The notes: a model not told the origin generated them from the sequence alone. DNA of 64,000 nucleotides from Kiloniellales bacterium (GCA_030064845.1 JASJEC010000007.1:31098-95097); one strand, 5' to 3'. Positions 11,199 through 21,384 are shown, counted from the first letter of the stretch. Numbers and translations: made by a program.

Positions 11199-12386
11199 AT
11201 GGCGGGCACGACAGCCCTCGTGGTCGCGGCCGGCAAGGGACTCCGGCTCGGCGGCCCAAGACCGAAGCAGTACATGACTCTCGCCGGCCGGCCGCTGCTG
11301 CACCACACCTTGAAGGCGCTGCTCGAAAGCCCCGCCATCGACGCCGTCCGGCCCGTGATCGCGGCCGCCGACCGGGCATTGTTCGACGAAGCGGCCGAGG
11401 GGCTCGACGTTCTCGACCCGGTGGCGGGCGGCGAGACCCGCCAAGACTCGGTCCGCCTTGGCCTCGAGAGCCTGGCCGACCTCGGCCCCGAGCGTGTCCT
11501 GATTCACGACGGCGCCCGTCCTTTCGTCAGCGACGCCGTGATAGCCAGGGTGGTGGCGGCGCTGGCCGAGCGGCCGGCGGCGATCGCCGCGCTGCCTCTG
11601 GTCGACACCTTGAAGCGCCAGGCCGGCGAAACAGAGGAAATTGGGGAAACCGTGCCGCGGACAGGCCTGTGGCGGGCCCAGACCCCCCAGGGGTTCCATT
11701 TCGAGGCCATCCTCGATGCCCATCGCCGCGCCCAGCGCCAAGCTGGGAGCGCCGAGTTGACCGACGACGCCGCGGTCGCGGAGCAGGCGGGGATGAAGGT
11801 TGGGCTGGTGCTCGGCTCGCCCAACAACATAAAGGTCACCACCACGGAGGACCTGGCGCGGGCGGAGACCCTGATGCAACGCCACGAATACGCCTTCCCG
11901 GAGATGCGCAGCGGCACCGGCTTCGACGTCCACCGCTTCGGCAACGGCGACCACGTGACCATCTGCGGAATTGCGATCCCCCACGAGCAGGGGCTCATGG
12001 GCCACTCCGACGCCGACGTTGGCCTGCATGCACTCACCGACGCGCTCTACGGGGCCCTGGCCGCCGGCGACATCGGACAGCACTTCCCGCCTTCGGACCC
12101 TCAGTGGCGCGGCGCGGACTCGGCCGTGTTCCTCCGCCACGCCCGAGACCTGGCACGGGGCCGCGGCGGGCGCATCGTCAACGTCGACGTGACCGTCATT
12201 TGCGAGCGCCCCAAGCTGGCGCCGCATCGCGCGGCCATGGTGTCGCGCCTCTCGGAGCTGCTCGAGATCGAGCCCGGCCGGATCAGTGTCAAGGCGACCA
12301 CGACCGAGGGCCTGGGCTTCACCGGCCGCAAGGAGGGTATCGCCGCCCAGGCGACGGCCGTTGTCTGTCTCCCACCGGAGAGCTGA
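11199..12386 (+). CDS. ispDF: Bifunctional IspD/IspF enzyme of the MEP isoprenoid pathway
   Basis: Fusion of 2-C-methyl-D-erythritol 4-phosphate cytidylyltransferase (IspD, about residues 1-225) and 2-C-methyl-D-erythritol 2,4-cyclodiphosphate synthase (IspF, about 232-395). IspD is marked by [16 protein letters not shown] and [10 protein letters not shown]. IspF is marked by GTGFDVHRF with the metal-binding Asp and His and by [12 protein letters not shown]. The fused form is standard in alphaproteobacteria. The ATG at 11199 is chosen because GGGAG lies just upstream; a GTG at 11166 would add 11 residues that begin just after the palindrome pair. It overlaps pgpA by one base. Confidence 0.96.
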   Translation: MAGTTALVVAAGKGLRLGGPRPKQYMTLAGRPLLHHTLKALLESPAIDAVRPVIAAADRALFDEAAEGLDVLDPVAGGETRQDSVRLGLESLADLGPERVLIHDGARPFVSDAVIARVVAALAERPAAIAALPLVDTLKRQAGETEEIGETVPRTGLWRAQTPQGFHFEAILDAHRRAQRQAGSAELTDDAAVAEQAGMKVGLVLGSPNNIKVTTTEDLARAETLMQRHEYAFPEMRSGTGFDVHRFGNGDHVTICGIAIPHEQGLMGHSDADVGLHALTDALYGALAAGDIGQHFPPSDPQWRGADSAVFLRHARDLARGRGGRIVNVDVTVICERPKLAPHRAAMVSRLSELLEIEPGRISVKATTTEGLGFTGRKEGIAAQATAVVCLPPES

Positions 12387-12883
12387 TGTTCCGGAGCCCG
12401 GCCCTGCCCTTCTTCCACCCGGCAAGCCTGGTCGCGACCTGGTTCGGCAGCGGCCTGATCCGGCCCGCCCCGGGCACCTGGGGCTCGCTCGCCGCCCTGC
12501 CCTTTGGCGCCGCGCTGGTTTGGCTCGGCGGCCCCTGGCTACTGGCCGCGGCGACGGCCCTGGCCTTCGCGCTCGGGCTTTGGGCGAGCGGGCTCTACGC
12601 CGCCGCCCACGAGACCAGCGACCCGGGGGACGTGGTCATCGACGAGGTCGTCGGCCAATGGATCGCGCTCCTGCCCTTCACCCTCGAGCCGGTCGCTTAT
12701 CTGGTCGCCTTTCTAGGTTTCCGCGTATTCGATGTAGCCAAGCCGTGGCCGGCGAGTTGGTGCGACCGGCGTCTGAAAGGGGCCTTCGGGATCATGGCCG
12801 ACGACGTTGTCGCCGGCGTCTACGCCGCGGCGCTGACCTATGGCTTGCTCTTTGCGGCCGATTATTATGGTTTAAGACCATGA
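12386..12883 (+). CDS. pgpA: Phosphatidylglycerophosphatase A
   Basis: Membrane phosphatase that removes phosphate from phosphatidylglycerol phosphate to give phosphatidylglycerol. 165 residues with the family signature PAPGTWGSLAALPFG near the N-terminus, DEVVGQW in the centre, and FRVFDVAKPWPA and GIMADDVVAGVYA toward the end, all with the expected acidic residues. Its ATG overlaps the ispDF stop (TGATG) and its stop overlaps the next start (ATGA), so it is coupled on both sides. Longer in-frame starts lie inside ispDF. Confidence 0.95.
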   Translation: MFRSPALPFFHPASLVATWFGSGLIRPAPGTWGSLAALPFGAALVWLGGPWLLAAATALAFALGLWASGLYAAAHETSDPGDVVIDEVVGQWIALLPFTLEPVAYLVAFLGFRVFDVAKPWPASWCDRRLKGAFGIMADDVVAGVYAAALTYGLLFAADYYGLRP

Positions 12884-13362
12884 GCTTGGAAGACACTGCT
12901 AAAGTCGTTCTGGAGCAATACCGGCAGGCCGGCCTGCACCTGGCTACGGCGGAAAGCTGCACCGGGGGACTGATCGCGGCCACCCTGACCGACATTGCCG
13001 GCTCGTCCGACGTTCTGGACCGGGGCTTCGTGACCTACTCGAACGAGGCGAAGACCGAGATGCTGGCCGTCCCCGCCGACCTGATTGCCCGGGTCGGCGC
13101 GGTCAGCGGCGAGGTCGCGGAAGCGATGGCCGCCGGCGCGGTCTCGGCCTCGCGCGCCGACGTCGCGGTCGCGGTCACGGGGATCGCGGGCCCCGGCGGG
13201 GCGACCGCCACCAAACCGGTCGGCCTGGTCTACTTCGGCCTGTGCCGGCGGGATCACCCGCCCCGGCACGAGCGGCAGGTCTTTCCCGGCGATCGCGGCG
13301 CGGTGCGCCGCGCCACCGTGGCGCGGGCGTTCGAACTGCTCACCGCGGTGGTCACCGAGTGA
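12880..13362 (+). CDS. pncC: CinA-family nicotinamide-nucleotide amidohydrolase (PncC-like)
   Basis: The C-terminal CinA domain alone, 160 residues, which in PncC deamidates NMN to NaMN for NAD recycling. Signature motifs are ATAESCTGGLIAATLTDIAG at the N-terminus (Ser/Lys-type amidase site) and VAVAVTGIAGPGG in the centre. The N-terminal MoCF-like domain of full CinA is absent. The start overlaps the pgpA stop by four bases and its stop overlaps the next gene's GTG. The same pgpA-cinA pairing is common in proteobacteria. Confidence 0.92.
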   Translation: MSLEDTAKVVLEQYRQAGLHLATAESCTGGLIAATLTDIAGSSDVLDRGFVTYSNEAKTEMLAVPADLIARVGAVSGEVAEAMAAGAVSASRADVAVAVTGIAGPGGATATKPVGLVYFGLCRRDHPPRHERQVFPGDRGAVRRATVARAFELLTAVVTE

Positions 13363-14129
13363 GCAGCGAGCCCTCGCGGCGGGCCTCCGCGGTCGAGGAC
13401 CAGAACGGGCCCGACCAGAGGTTCGCCGCGTCGCTCAGAGCGCGCGACCTGCTGATCCTCTTCCTGGTCGCGGTTGCCGGGGTACAGGGGGCGGCTCTCC
13501 TCGGCGCCGTGGCGATCTCCGGCCTGGTGCAAAGGATCGGGTCGATCTTCACCGTGCTCGGGATTCTCGCAGTCCAGGCGGCCGTGCTCTTCCTGACGGT
13601 CTACTTCGTGATCCTGCGCAGGCGCCGTCTGTCCTGGTCGGACCTCGGGCTGCGCCCCGCCTCACCCGCATGGCTTCGCCGGGCCGTGCTCGCCGCGCTG
13701 CTGGCGCTGCCGGTCACCTGGGTAATCAACGCCGCGGTCCAATCGATCATCGGCAGCGACGTCGAGAATCCCCAGTTGGCCGCCCTCGCCCCACTCGGCG
13801 TTACCTGGACTGGCTTCGTCGGCCTCCTGGTGCTGGTCGGTCTCGTGATGCCGCTCGCGGAGGAGATCCTGTTCCGCGGTGTTCTTTACCGCTGGCTGAG
13901 AGTGCACATGAACGTGCCCCTGGCGGCGATGATTAGCGCGCTTGGCTTCTCAGTGCTTCACGGGGTGCCGGCGCTGATTCCGGCGATCGCGGCGCTCGGC
14001 GTCGGTCTCGCCCTCATCTATGAGGCCAGCGGCTCACTCTGGACGGCCGTTGTGACCCACGCGCTCTACAACACGCTGACGCTCGTCCTGCTCTTCGGCC
14101 TGCTCAGGGCGGGCCTCGAGATACCCTAG
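13359..14129 (+). CDS. CPBP-family intramembrane metalloprotease
   Basis: A 256-residue polytopic membrane protein with the CPBP (CAAX protease/Abi) motifs: EEILFRGVLYRWLR (motif 1, glutamates and Arg), the LGFSVLHG histidine (motif 2) and HALYNTL (motif 3, His and Asn). Roughly seven membrane segments start at residue 30. The GTG at 13359 overlaps the cinA stop (GTGA). A longer start inside cinA is unlikely. The substrate is unknown; relatives range from prenyl-protein proteases to bacteriocin immunity proteins. Confidence 0.88.
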   Translation: MSSEPSRRASAVEDQNGPDQRFAASLRARDLLILFLVAVAGVQGAALLGAVAISGLVQRIGSIFTVLGILAVQAAVLFLTVYFVILRRRRLSWSDLGLRPASPAWLRRAVLAALLALPVTWVINAAVQSIIGSDVENPQLAALAPLGVTWTGFVGLLVLVGLVMPLAEEILFRGVLYRWLRVHMNVPLAAMISALGFSVLHGVPALIPAIAALGVGLALIYEASGSLWTAVVTHALYNTLTLVLLFGLLRAGLEIP

Positions 14130-14133
14130 AGCG

Positions 14134-14616
14134 TCAGGCCTCGATCGACGTATCGGCGGCCGTGGTGCCGGTTTGCGTCCCGGGCGCGCCGTAGAGCGCG
14201 CGGGCGCGCCCCTCGAAGGCCGCAACCATGCGCCGCACCGCCTCGTGGAACAGGGGCTGGATCAGGCGCTGAAGGACCCGGGAGCGGAACTCGAAATCCA
14301 CGTAGAAATCGATCAGGCAACCCTCGGGGTGGTCCTGGAAGCGCCAGTGGTTGTCCAGATACCTGAACGGCCCCTCGGCGTAGGCAACGTCGATGATCAG
14401 GCCTTCTGGATCGAGCGTGACCCGGCTGGTGAACCGTTCGCGCACCATCTTGAAGCCAATCACCAGGTCGGCGACGATCAGGCCCTCACGGCGTTGCCGG
14501 ATCCGGGCGTTCAGGCACCAGGGCAGGAACTCGGGATAGCGCTCGACGTCGGCCACCAGGTCGTAGAGCTGGCGCGGGCTGTAGCCGAGCACGCGCTCCT
14601 CGTCATGCGTCGGCAT
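14134..14616 (-). CDS. Coq10/RatA-like START-domain protein
   Basis: A 160-residue SRPBCC/START-fold protein of the Coq10/RatA family. The N-terminal VLGYSPRQLYDLVADVERYPEFLPWC is diagnostic. A long helix near the end (RLIQPLFHEAVRRMVAAFEGRA) closes the lipid-binding cavity. Alphaproteobacterial members are thought to bind ubiquinone and support respiration; the name RatA toxin comes from E. coli. It follows lipA by about 15 bases on the same strand, so it is probably at the end of the lipA-containing operon. It converges on the CPBP gene with almost no gap. Confidence 0.88.
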   Translation of the reverse strand: MPTHDEERVLGYSPRQLYDLVADVERYPEFLPWCLNARIRQRREGLIVADLVIGFKMVRERFTSRVTLDPEGLIIDVAYAEGPFRYLDNHWRFQDHPEGCLIDFYVDFEFRSRVLQRLIQPLFHEAVRRMVAAFEGRARALYGAPGTQTGTTAADTSIEA

Positions 14617-14631
14617 GGCCGCGACACCGGG

Positions 14632-15582
14632 TCAGCCGGCGGCCGCGAGCTTGGCTTCGCGGGCGGCACGGAGGCGCTGGAAATCCTCGCCGGCGTGATA
14701 GGAGGAGCGGGTCAGCGGCGAGGCCGAGACCAGCAGGAAGCCCTTGCCGAGTGCCTGGGCCTCGTACTGCCGGAACTCCTCCGGCGTGACGAAGCGGTCG
14801 ACCGCGTGGTGCTTGGGCGTCGGCTGCAGGTACTGGCCGATGGTCAGGAAGTCGACCTCCGCGGCGCGCAGGTCGTCCATCACCTGGAGCACCTCTTCCT
14901 TGGACTCGCCCAGGCCGACCATGATGCCGGACTTGGTGAACATCGCCGGATCGAGCCGCTTGACCTGGTCGAGCAGGCGCAGCGAGTGGAAGTAGCGCGC
15001 ACCCGGCCGGACCTCGGCGTAGAGCCGCGGCACGGTCTCCAGGTTGTGGTTGAAGACGTCGGGCTTGGCCGCCACCACGACCTCGAGAGCCCCCTCCTTG
15101 CGCAGGAAATCAGGGGTCAGCACCTCGATGGTGGTGCCCGGCGAGGCCTCGCGGATCGCCCGGATGGTCTCGGCGAAGTGCGCCGCCCCGCCGTCGTCCA
15201 GGTCGTCGCGGTCGACCGAGGTGACGACGACGTGCTCCAGGCCCAGCTTGGCGACCGCCTGGCCGACGTTGGTCGGCTCGAAGGGGTCGAGGCGGCCGGG
15301 CTTGCCGGTCGCCACGTTGCAGAAGCTGCAGGCCCGGGTGCAGATCTCGCCCATGATCATCATGGTGGCGTGGCGCTTGGCCCAGCACTCGCCGATGTTC
15401 GGGCAGGCGGCCTCTTCGCAGACCGTGTGCAGCGCATGGTCGCGGACGATCTTGCGGGTCTCCTGGAATTCCCGGCTGGTCGGCGCCTTGACCCGGATCC
15501 AGGACGGCTTGCGCTTGACCGGATTGTCCGGTTTGTGCGCCTTCTCGGGGTGGCGCAGGGCGGCTTCGCTACGGTCTGCCAT
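14632..15582 (-). CDS. lipA: Lipoyl synthase
   Basis: Radical SAM enzyme that inserts two sulfurs into octanoyl groups on lipoyl domains. Both Fe-S cluster motifs are present: the auxiliary cluster cysteines at 55, 60 and 66 ([12 protein letters not shown]) and the radical SAM triad at 81, 85 and 88 (CTRACSFC). The C-terminal RSSYHAGE serine motif, where Ser ligates the auxiliary cluster, is also visible. 316 residues, full length. Its placement next to lpdA and the pdh genes fits, since their E2 and E1-beta lipoyl domains are its substrates. Confidence 0.97.
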   Translation of the reverse strand: MADRSEAALRHPEKAHKPDNPVKRKPSWIRVKAPTSREFQETRKIVRDHALHTVCEEAACPNIGECWAKRHATMMIMGEICTRACSFCNVATGKPGRLDPFEPTNVGQAVAKLGLEHVVVTSVDRDDLDDGGAAHFAETIRAIREASPGTTIEVLTPDFLRKEGALEVVVAAKPDVFNHNLETVPRLYAEVRPGARYFHSLRLLDQVKRLDPAMFTKSGIMVGLGESKEEVLQVMDDLRAAEVDFLTIGQYLQPTPKHHAVDRFVTPEEFRQYEAQALGKGFLLVSASPLTRSSYHAGEDFQRLRAAREAKLAAAG

Positions 15583-15585
15583 GGC

Positions 15586-16989
15586 TCACATGTGGATGAC
15601 CCGCCCGTAGGCGTCAAGCACCGACTCGTGCATCATCTCGGACAGGGTCGGGTGCGGGAAGACCGTGTGCATGAGCTCAGCCTCGGTGGTCTCGAGGCCC
15701 ATGGCGACCACGTAGCCCTGGATCAGCTCGGTGACCTCCGCGCCGACCATGTGGGCGCCCAGGAGCTGGCCGGTCTTGGCGTCGAACACGGTCTTGACCA
15801 TGCCCTCCGGCTCGCCGAGCGCGATGGCCTTGCCATTGCCGATGAAGGGGAAGCGGCCGACCTTGACGTCGTGGCCGGCCTCCTTCGCCTTGGCCTCGGT
15901 CAGGCCGACGCTGGCGATCTGTGGGCTGCAGTAGGTGCAGCCCGGGATCTTGGCCTTGTCCATGGGGTGGACGTCGTTGAGGCCGGCGATCTTCTCGACG
16001 CAGATCACCCCCTCGTGCTCGGCCTTGTGGGCCAGCATGGGCGGGCCGGCGACGTCGCCGATGGCGTAGATGCCCGGCTCGGCGGTGCGCAGATAGCCGT
16101 CGACCACGATGCAGCCCCGGTCGGTCTGCACCTTGGTGGTCTCCAGGCCGATGTTCTCGATGTTCCCCTGGACCCCGACCGCCGAGATCACCCGGTCGAC
16201 CGTCAGTTCGCTGGTCTTGCCCTTGGCGTCCTCAATGGTCGCGGTGACGTTGTTTGAAGATTTCTTGACCCCCACCACTTTGGCGCCGGTCAGGACCTTG
16301 ATGCCCTGCTTCTCGAACTGCTTGCGAGCGTGCTTGGCGATCTCCTCGTCCTCGACGGGCAGAACCTGGGGCAGCACCTCGACCACCGTGACCTCGGCGC
16401 CCATGGTGCGGAAGAAGGAGGCGAACTCGATGCCGATGGCGCCCGAGCCGATGACCAGCAGGGACTTGGGCATGGTCTCGGGCACCATGGCCTCGAAGTA
16501 GGTCCAGATCAGCTTCTTGTCGGGTTCAATCCCCGGCAGGGCGCGCGGCCGGGCGCCGGTCGCCAGGATGATGTGGGGCGCCGCGTACTCGCCGAGCGCG
16601 CTGCCGTTCTTGGCCACGGTCAGCTTACCGGGGCCGTTCAGCTTGGCCTCGCCATCGACCACGGTCACCTTGTTCTTCTTCAAGAGATGGCCGACGCCGC
16701 GGTTGAGCTGCTTGGAGACGCCGCGCGAGCGCTCGACCACCTTTTTGAGGTCGAAGCCGACGCCCTGGGCAGAAAGCCCGTAGGCGTCCGGGTGCTGCAT
16801 GTAGTGATAGATCTCGGCGCTGCGCAGCAGTGCCTTGGTCGGGATGCAGCCCCAGTTGAGGCAGATGCCGCCGAGATGCTCGCGCTCGATCACGGCGACC
16901 TTCATCTTGAGCTGGGCCGCACGGATTGCGGCGACATAGCCGCCCGGCCCGCCGCCGACCACGATCAGATCAAACTTGGTGTCGGCCAT
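15586..16989 (-). CDS. lpdA: Dihydrolipoyl dehydrogenase (E3)
   Basis: FAD flavoprotein that reoxidises dihydrolipoamide in the pyruvate dehydrogenase complex. 467 residues with the FAD motif VGGGPGGYVAA, redox-active Cys43 and Cys48 in GGICLNWGCIPTK, a second glycine motif VIGSGAIGIEFA for NAD, and the C-terminal catalytic HPTLSE near residue 446. It lies about 28 bases after pdhC and 3 bases before lipA on the same strand. Confidence 0.97.
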   Translation of the reverse strand: MADTKFDLIVVGGGPGGYVAAIRAAQLKMKVAVIEREHLGGICLNWGCIPTKALLRSAEIYHYMQHPDAYGLSAQGVGFDLKKVVERSRGVSKQLNRGVGHLLKKNKVTVVDGEAKLNGPGKLTVAKNGSALGEYAAPHIILATGARPRALPGIEPDKKLIWTYFEAMVPETMPKSLLVIGSGAIGIEFASFFRTMGAEVTVVEVLPQVLPVEDEEIAKHARKQFEKQGIKVLTGAKVVGVKKSSNNVTATIEDAKGKTSELTVDRVISAVGVQGNIENIGLETTKVQTDRGCIVVDGYLRTAEPGIYAIGDVAGPPMLAHKAEHEGVICVEKIAGLNDVHPMDKAKIPGCTYCSPQIASVGLTEAKAKEAGHDVKVGRFPFIGNGKAIALGEPEGMVKTVFDAKTGQLLGAHMVGAEVTELIQGYVVAMGLETTEAELMHTVFPHPTLSEMMHESVLDAYGRVIHM

Positions 16990-17017
16990 GTCCCATTCCT
17001 TCCTGAAACGGCGGCGC

Positions 17018-18370
17018 CTAGAGGAGCATCGCCATGGGGTATTCGATCAGCTTCTTGAAGGCGGCCAGGAACTCGGCGCCGACCGCTCCGTCGACCACCC
17101 TGTGATCGACCGCCAGCGTGCAGCTCATCACCGTGCCCACGGCGAGCGCACCGTCCTTCACGACCGGGCGCTGCTCGCCCGCGCCGACCGCGAGGATGCA
17201 GCCTTGGGGCGGGTTGATGATGGCGGCGAACTCCTTGACCCCGAACATGCCCAGGTTGCTGACCGAGAAGGTGCCGCCCTGGTATTCCTCGGGCTTCAGC
17301 TTGCCGTCGCGGGCGCGCACCGCGAGATCCTTCATCTCGCTCGAGATCTGGGCCAGGCCCTTGCCTTCCGCCGCCCTGATGATCGGCGTGATCAGGCCGT
17401 TCGGTGTCGCCACGGCGACCGAAACGTCGGCGTGCTCGTAGAGCATCATCCCGCTCTCGTCCCACGAGGCGTTGGCGGCCGGCACCTGGGTGAGGGCGAT
17501 GGCCGAGGCGCGGATCACGAAGTCGTTGACCGAGACCTTGATCCCTTTCTTTTCGAAGCGGGCATTGAGCTCCTTGCGCACCTTCAGAAGCTCGTCGAGG
17601 CGGCAGTCCACGGTCAAATAAAAATGCGGGACCTGCTGCTTGGCCTCGGTCAGGCGGCGCGCGATGGTCTTGCGCATCGAGGAGAGCGGCTCCTGGCGGT
17701 AGGCCATGCCGAGGAGATCGGCCATCTCTTTCGCGGAGGGGCCGGTGGCCCCCGGGGACGCCGCCGCCGGGGCCGCGGGCGCCGGGGCCGAGGTCGCCGC
17801 CGGAGCGGCCGCCGCGCCGCCGGCAAGCGCCGCCTCGATATCGACCTTGATGATCCGGCCATAGGGGCCGCTGCCCTGCAGGGCCGCCAGGTCGAGCCCC
17901 GCCTGGGAGGCGAGGCGCCGCGCGAGCGGGCTTGCGAAGATGCGTCCCTGACCGCCCGCCTGCGCGGCGGGGGGCGTCGCCGCGGCGGGAGCCGCGGTCG
18001 CTGGTGCGGCTGGCGCGACTGGCGCAGGGGCCGGGACCGCAGCGGCAGCAGGCGCCGTTCCGCCGTTCGCCGAGGACGGCGGCGCACCGCCGTCAAGGGA
18101 CAGGCCCTCCAAGGCCGAGGCGTCCTCGCCCTCCTCGAGCAGCACGGCGATCACCTTGTTGACGGCGACGCCTTCAGTGCCCGCGTCCACCAGGATCTTG
18201 GCGACCCGGCCTTCGTCCACGGCCTCGACCTCCATGGTCGCCTTGTCGGTCTCGATCTCGGCGATCACGTCGCCCGAGGTGATCTCGTCGCCCTCCTTGA
18301 CGTGCCAGGTGGCCAGCGTGCCCTCGGTCATGGTCGGCGAGAGCGCCGGCATCAGAATCTTGATCGGCAT
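17018..18370 (-). CDS. pdhC: Pyruvate dehydrogenase E2, dihydrolipoamide acetyltransferase
   Basis: Core acetyltransferase of the pyruvate dehydrogenase complex, 450 residues. Domains: one N-terminal lipoyl domain (Lys43 in [11 protein letters not shown]), an Ala/Pro-rich linker, a peripheral-subunit-binding domain (FASPLARRLASQAG, about 160-195), a second Ala/Pro linker, and the catalytic domain ending with the HxxxDG motif DHRVVDG. The ATG at 18370 opens the lipoyl domain (MPIKILMPAL); anything longer would lie in pdhB. The Ala/Pro linkers produce long spurious frames on both strands. Confidence 0.96.
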   Translation of the reverse strand: MPIKILMPALSPTMTEGTLATWHVKEGDEITSGDVIAEIETDKATMEVEAVDEGRVAKILVDAGTEGVAVNKVIAVLLEEGEDASALEGLSLDGGAPPSSANGGTAPAAAAVPAPAPVAPAAPATAAPAAATPPAAQAGGQGRIFASPLARRLASQAGLDLAALQGSGPYGRIIKVDIEAALAGGAAAAPAATSAPAPAAPAAASPGATGPSAKEMADLLGMAYRQEPLSSMRKTIARRLTEAKQQVPHFYLTVDCRLDELLKVRKELNARFEKKGIKVSVNDFVIRASAIALTQVPAANASWDESGMMLYEHADVSVAVATPNGLITPIIRAAEGKGLAQISSEMKDLAVRARDGKLKPEEYQGGTFSVSNLGMFGVKEFAAIINPPQGCILAVGAGEQRPVVKDGALAVGTVMSCTLAVDHRVVDGAVGAEFLAAFKKLIEYPMAMLL

Positions 18371-18387
18371 GGCTTTTCCCCCCGCGC

Positions 18388-19776
18388 TCAGCCGGCGTAG
18401 GCGACCTCTTTGGCCGCGGCGACAATGTTCTCGGGCTGCGGCAGGGCGAGGCGCTCCAGGTTGGCCGCGTAGGGCATGGGCACGTCGACGCCGGCGACCC
18501 GCTTGACCGGGGCATCGAGCCAGTCGAAGGCCTGCTCCATGACCACGGCAGCGATCTCCGATCCAATGCCACAAGCCGCCCAGCCCTCTTCGACCGTGAC
18601 GCAGCGGTTGGTCTTGCGGACCGAGGCCAGCACCGTCTCGGTGTCCAGCGGCCTTAGGCTGCGCAGGTCGATCACCTCGGCGTCGATGCCATCGGCGGCC
18701 AGAGTCTCCGCCGCCTCGAGCGCCTTGCCCACCATGAGAGAGAAGGCGGTGATCGTGACGTCGTTGCCCGGACGAACGACTTTCGCCTTGCCGATCGGCA
18801 CCAGCCAGTCCTCCGCGTCGGGGATCTCGAAGCTCTGCCCGTAGAGGATCTCGTTTTCCAGGCAGATGACCGGGTTGGGGTCGCGGATTGCCGACTTGAG
18901 CAGGCCCTTGGCGTCGGCCGCCGACCAGGGCGCGATGACCTTGAGGCCCGGGATGTGGGCGTACCAGCTGGCATAGCACTGCGAGTGCTGCGCCGCGACC
19001 CGGGCGGCGGCGCCGTTCGGGCCGCGGAAGACGATCGGGTTCTCGATCTGGCCGCCCGACATGTAGAGGGTCTTGCCCGAGGAGTTGATGATCTGGTCGA
19101 TCGCCTGCATGGCGAAGTTGAAGGTCATGAACTCGACGACGGGCTTGAGCCCGTACATCGCCGCGCCGGCGCCGATGCCGGTGAAGCCGTGCTCGGTGAT
19201 CGGCGTGTCGATGACCCGGCGCCCGCCGAACTCGTCCAGCAGTCCCTGGCTCACCTTATAGGCGCCCTGGTACTCGGCGACCTCCTCGCCCATCAGGAAC
19301 ACCCGCTCGTCCCGGCGCATCTCCTCGGCCATGGCGTCGCGCAGCGCCTCGCGCACCGTCACAGTGACCGTGGCGCCGGTCCACTCCGGCTCGGCGGCCG
19401 TGCTCATCGGCGCGGCGGCGGCCGGCGCAGGCGCGACGGCGGGCGCCGGATCGGCGCTCGGCACCGATGCAGCGCTGGCGGCCGCTTGCGGGGCCGGCGC
19501 GGAGGCGGCGCCGTCGAGCGCGGAGGCGTCCTCGTCTTCTTCCAGAAGCAGGGCAATGACGGTATTGACGGCCACGCCCTCCGCGCCCTCCGGCACGGCG
19601 ATGCGCCCGACCTTGCCTTCGTCGACCGCTTCCACCTCCATCGTCGCCTTGTCGGTCTCGATTTCCGCGATGACGTCGCCGGACGCGACATCGTCGCCTT
19701 CCTTGACGTGCCACTTCGCCAGCGTGCCCTCGGTCATGGTCGGAGACAGAGCCGGCATCAGAATTTCAATTGGCAT
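18388..19776 (-). CDS. pdhB: Pyruvate dehydrogenase E1 beta with N-terminal lipoyl domain
   Basis: Beta subunit of the E1 decarboxylase, 462 residues instead of the usual 330 or so, because it carries its own lipoyl domain (residues 1-80, Lys43 in [11 protein letters not shown]) and an Ala/Pro-rich linker. The transketolase-like part starts at about 138 ([16 protein letters not shown]) and includes [17 protein letters not shown]. The lipoylated E1-beta layout is known from alphaproteobacteria. The lipoyl domain is nearly identical to that of pdhC, suggesting duplication. The ATG is at 19776. Confidence 0.96.
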   Translation of the reverse strand: MPIEILMPALSPTMTEGTLAKWHVKEGDDVASGDVIAEIETDKATMEVEAVDEGKVGRIAVPEGAEGVAVNTVIALLLEEDEDASALDGAASAPAPQAAASAASVPSADPAPAVAPAPAAAAPMSTAAEPEWTGATVTVTVREALRDAMAEEMRRDERVFLMGEEVAEYQGAYKVSQGLLDEFGGRRVIDTPITEHGFTGIGAGAAMYGLKPVVEFMTFNFAMQAIDQIINSSGKTLYMSGGQIENPIVFRGPNGAAARVAAQHSQCYASWYAHIPGLKVIAPWSAADAKGLLKSAIRDPNPVICLENEILYGQSFEIPDAEDWLVPIGKAKVVRPGNDVTITAFSLMVGKALEAAETLAADGIDAEVIDLRSLRPLDTETVLASVRKTNRCVTVEEGWAACGIGSEIAAVVMEQAFDWLDAPVKRVAGVDVPMPYAANLERLALPQPENIVAAAKEVAYAG

Positions 19777-19834
19777 GTTGGCCTTCCCAGAGATCCGCCG
19801 CTTGACGCGGGTAAACGCGAGCCTCGCGGCCCGA

Positions 19835-20869
19835 TCAAGCCGTGATGTAGACGTCGGTGTAGAGTTCGGAGGGATCCGGCTCCGGCGAAGTCTGGGCAAA
19901 GTCGGCGGCTTCCGAGACGATCGCCTTGACCTCCTTGTCGATCTGCTTGAGTTCGTCGGCGTCGATCGCGCCCTCGTCGAGCATCCTCTGCTTGAGGCCT
20001 TCGATCGGATCCTTCTCCTGGCGGACCTTCTGCACCTCTTCCTTGCTGCGGTACTTCGCCGGGTCCGACATGGAGTGCCCGCGGTAGCGATAGGTGAGCA
20101 TCTCAAGGATGTAGGGGCCCTTGCCGGAACGGGCGTGGGCCACCGCCTTGGCGCCTGCGTCTCGCACCTCGACCACGTCCATGCCGTTGACCTGCGCCCC
20201 AGGGATACCGTAGGCCTGGCCCCGCTGATAGAGGTCGGTGCGGGCCGAGGCGCGCTCGATGCTGGTGCCCATGCCGTACTTGTTGTTCTCGATCACATAG
20301 ACCACGGGCAGGCTCCAGAGCGCCGCCATGTTAAAGGCCTCGTAGACCTGGCCCTGGTTGACCGCGCCGTCGCCCAGGTAGGTCAGGCAGACCGCCTCCT
20401 CGCCGAGATACTTCTGTGCGAAGGCGATCCCGGTGCCGATCGGCACCTGGGCCCCGACGATGCCGTGCCCGCCGTAGAAGCCCTTCTCGCGGCTGAACAT
20501 ATGCATGGAGCCGCCCTTGCCCTTGGAATAGCCGCCGCTGCGCCCGGTCAACTCCGCCATGACGCCGCGCGATTCCATGCCGCAGGCCAGCATGTGGCCG
20601 TGATCCCGGTACGACGTGAGCACCGCGTCTTTCTCGGTGATCGCCGCTTGCATCCCGACCACGACGGCCTCCTGGCCGATGTAGAGGTGGCAGAACCCGC
20701 CGATCAGGCCCATGCCGTACATCTGGCCGGCCTTTTCTTCGAAGCGTCGGATCAGCAGCATGTCGCGGTAATAGGCGCGCAACTGCTCGGCGGTCACCGC
20801 CGCCTGAGCCTTCGGCCGCCGGCCGCGCGTCTTGGGCGCTGGACTGGCAGCGGCTTTCTCCCTAGCCAT
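19835..20869 (-). CDS. pdhA: Pyruvate dehydrogenase E1 alpha
   Basis: Alpha subunit of the thiamine-diphosphate-dependent decarboxylase, 344 residues. The TPP motif runs from [15 protein letters not shown] to IENN, giving the expected GDG-(about 26)-NN spacing. [11 protein letters not shown] with the phosphorylation-loop-like serines follows. The N-terminal 20 residues are Lys/Ala-rich and disordered. It is the first gene of the pdhA-pdhB-pdhC-lpdA-lipA series, and the AT-richer 188-base gap upstream is the likely promoter region. Confidence 0.97.
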   Translation of the reverse strand: MAREKAAASPAPKTRGRRPKAQAAVTAEQLRAYYRDMLLIRRFEEKAGQMYGMGLIGGFCHLYIGQEAVVVGMQAAITEKDAVLTSYRDHGHMLACGMESRGVMAELTGRSGGYSKGKGGSMHMFSREKGFYGGHGIVGAQVPIGTGIAFAQKYLGEEAVCLTYLGDGAVNQGQVYEAFNMAALWSLPVVYVIENNKYGMGTSIERASARTDLYQRGQAYGIPGAQVNGMDVVEVRDAGAKAVAHARSGKGPYILEMLTYRYRGHSMSDPAKYRSKEEVQKVRQEKDPIEGLKQRMLDEGAIDADELKQIDKEVKAIVSEAADFAQTSPEPDPSELYTDVYITA

Positions 20870-21057
20870 CGGCTTTCCCCTCGTTTCCCGACCGGCTTGA
20901 CGGCTCCAAGGCCCCCTTCCCCGGAGCGCACCAAACCATTGTTAAGGCGTGCTCGTTAGGACGAAGGTACGCTGAAAGCGATCCCGATTCAACGATAGGG
21001 TTAAGGCCTTGTATTAAATATTTTATTACGGCATTAACTTGATTTCGATTAATGTGA

Positions 21058-21384
21058 TCAGGGCCGGTCCGGGGAGGCGCCGTAGATGACATACTCGTCA
21101 CGTCCGCCGTAGTTGAGCAGGGCCTTGGCCCGCTCTTCCAGCATGTCGGGGTCTAGGTTGTCCGGGCGAAGCAGGCTCACCCGGTGCTCGAGGCGCGACT
21201 GTTCGGCCGCCAGGCGATGATCCAGGACGCGGGCCTGCGAAAGCTCGCGCTCGAGCCGCGTCCCGGCGAGAATACCGTGCTTTCCTTGAATCGCGTGATA
21301 GCAGAAGTAGAGTGTCAAGGCCGCCAGCAAGACCTGGGGGGCGGCCGAACGACTCCGACGTCTCAGTTCGCGGGTGAGCGACAT
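21058..21384 (-). CDS. ftsB: Septum formation initiator FtsB/DivIC family
   Basis: A small bitopic division protein, 108 residues: a basic cytoplasmic N-terminus, one membrane segment at about 16-32, then a coiled coil at about 40-75 (LERELSQARVLDHRLAAEQSRLEHRV), followed by the LDPDMLEERAKALLNYG motif typical of alphaproteobacterial FtsB homologues. It probably links FtsL and FtsQ in the divisome. The position between eno and pdhA is conserved in the class. Confidence 0.88.
   Translation of the reverse strand: MSLTRELRRRSRSAAPQVLLAALTLYFCYHAIQGKHGILAGTRLERELSQARVLDHRLAAEQSRLEHRVSLLRPDNLDPDMLEERAKALLNYGGRDEYVIYGASPDRP

Noticed and set aside
14173..16257. A 694-codon plus-strand frame opposite the Coq10-like gene, lipA and lpdA
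   Set aside because: An antisense shadow typical of GC-rich DNA; lipA and lpdA on the other strand have complete motifs.
20862..21101. A possible 79-residue minus-strand gene between ftsB and pdhA
   Set aside because: Spans the AT-rich promoter region, overlaps both neighbours and lacks conserved features.
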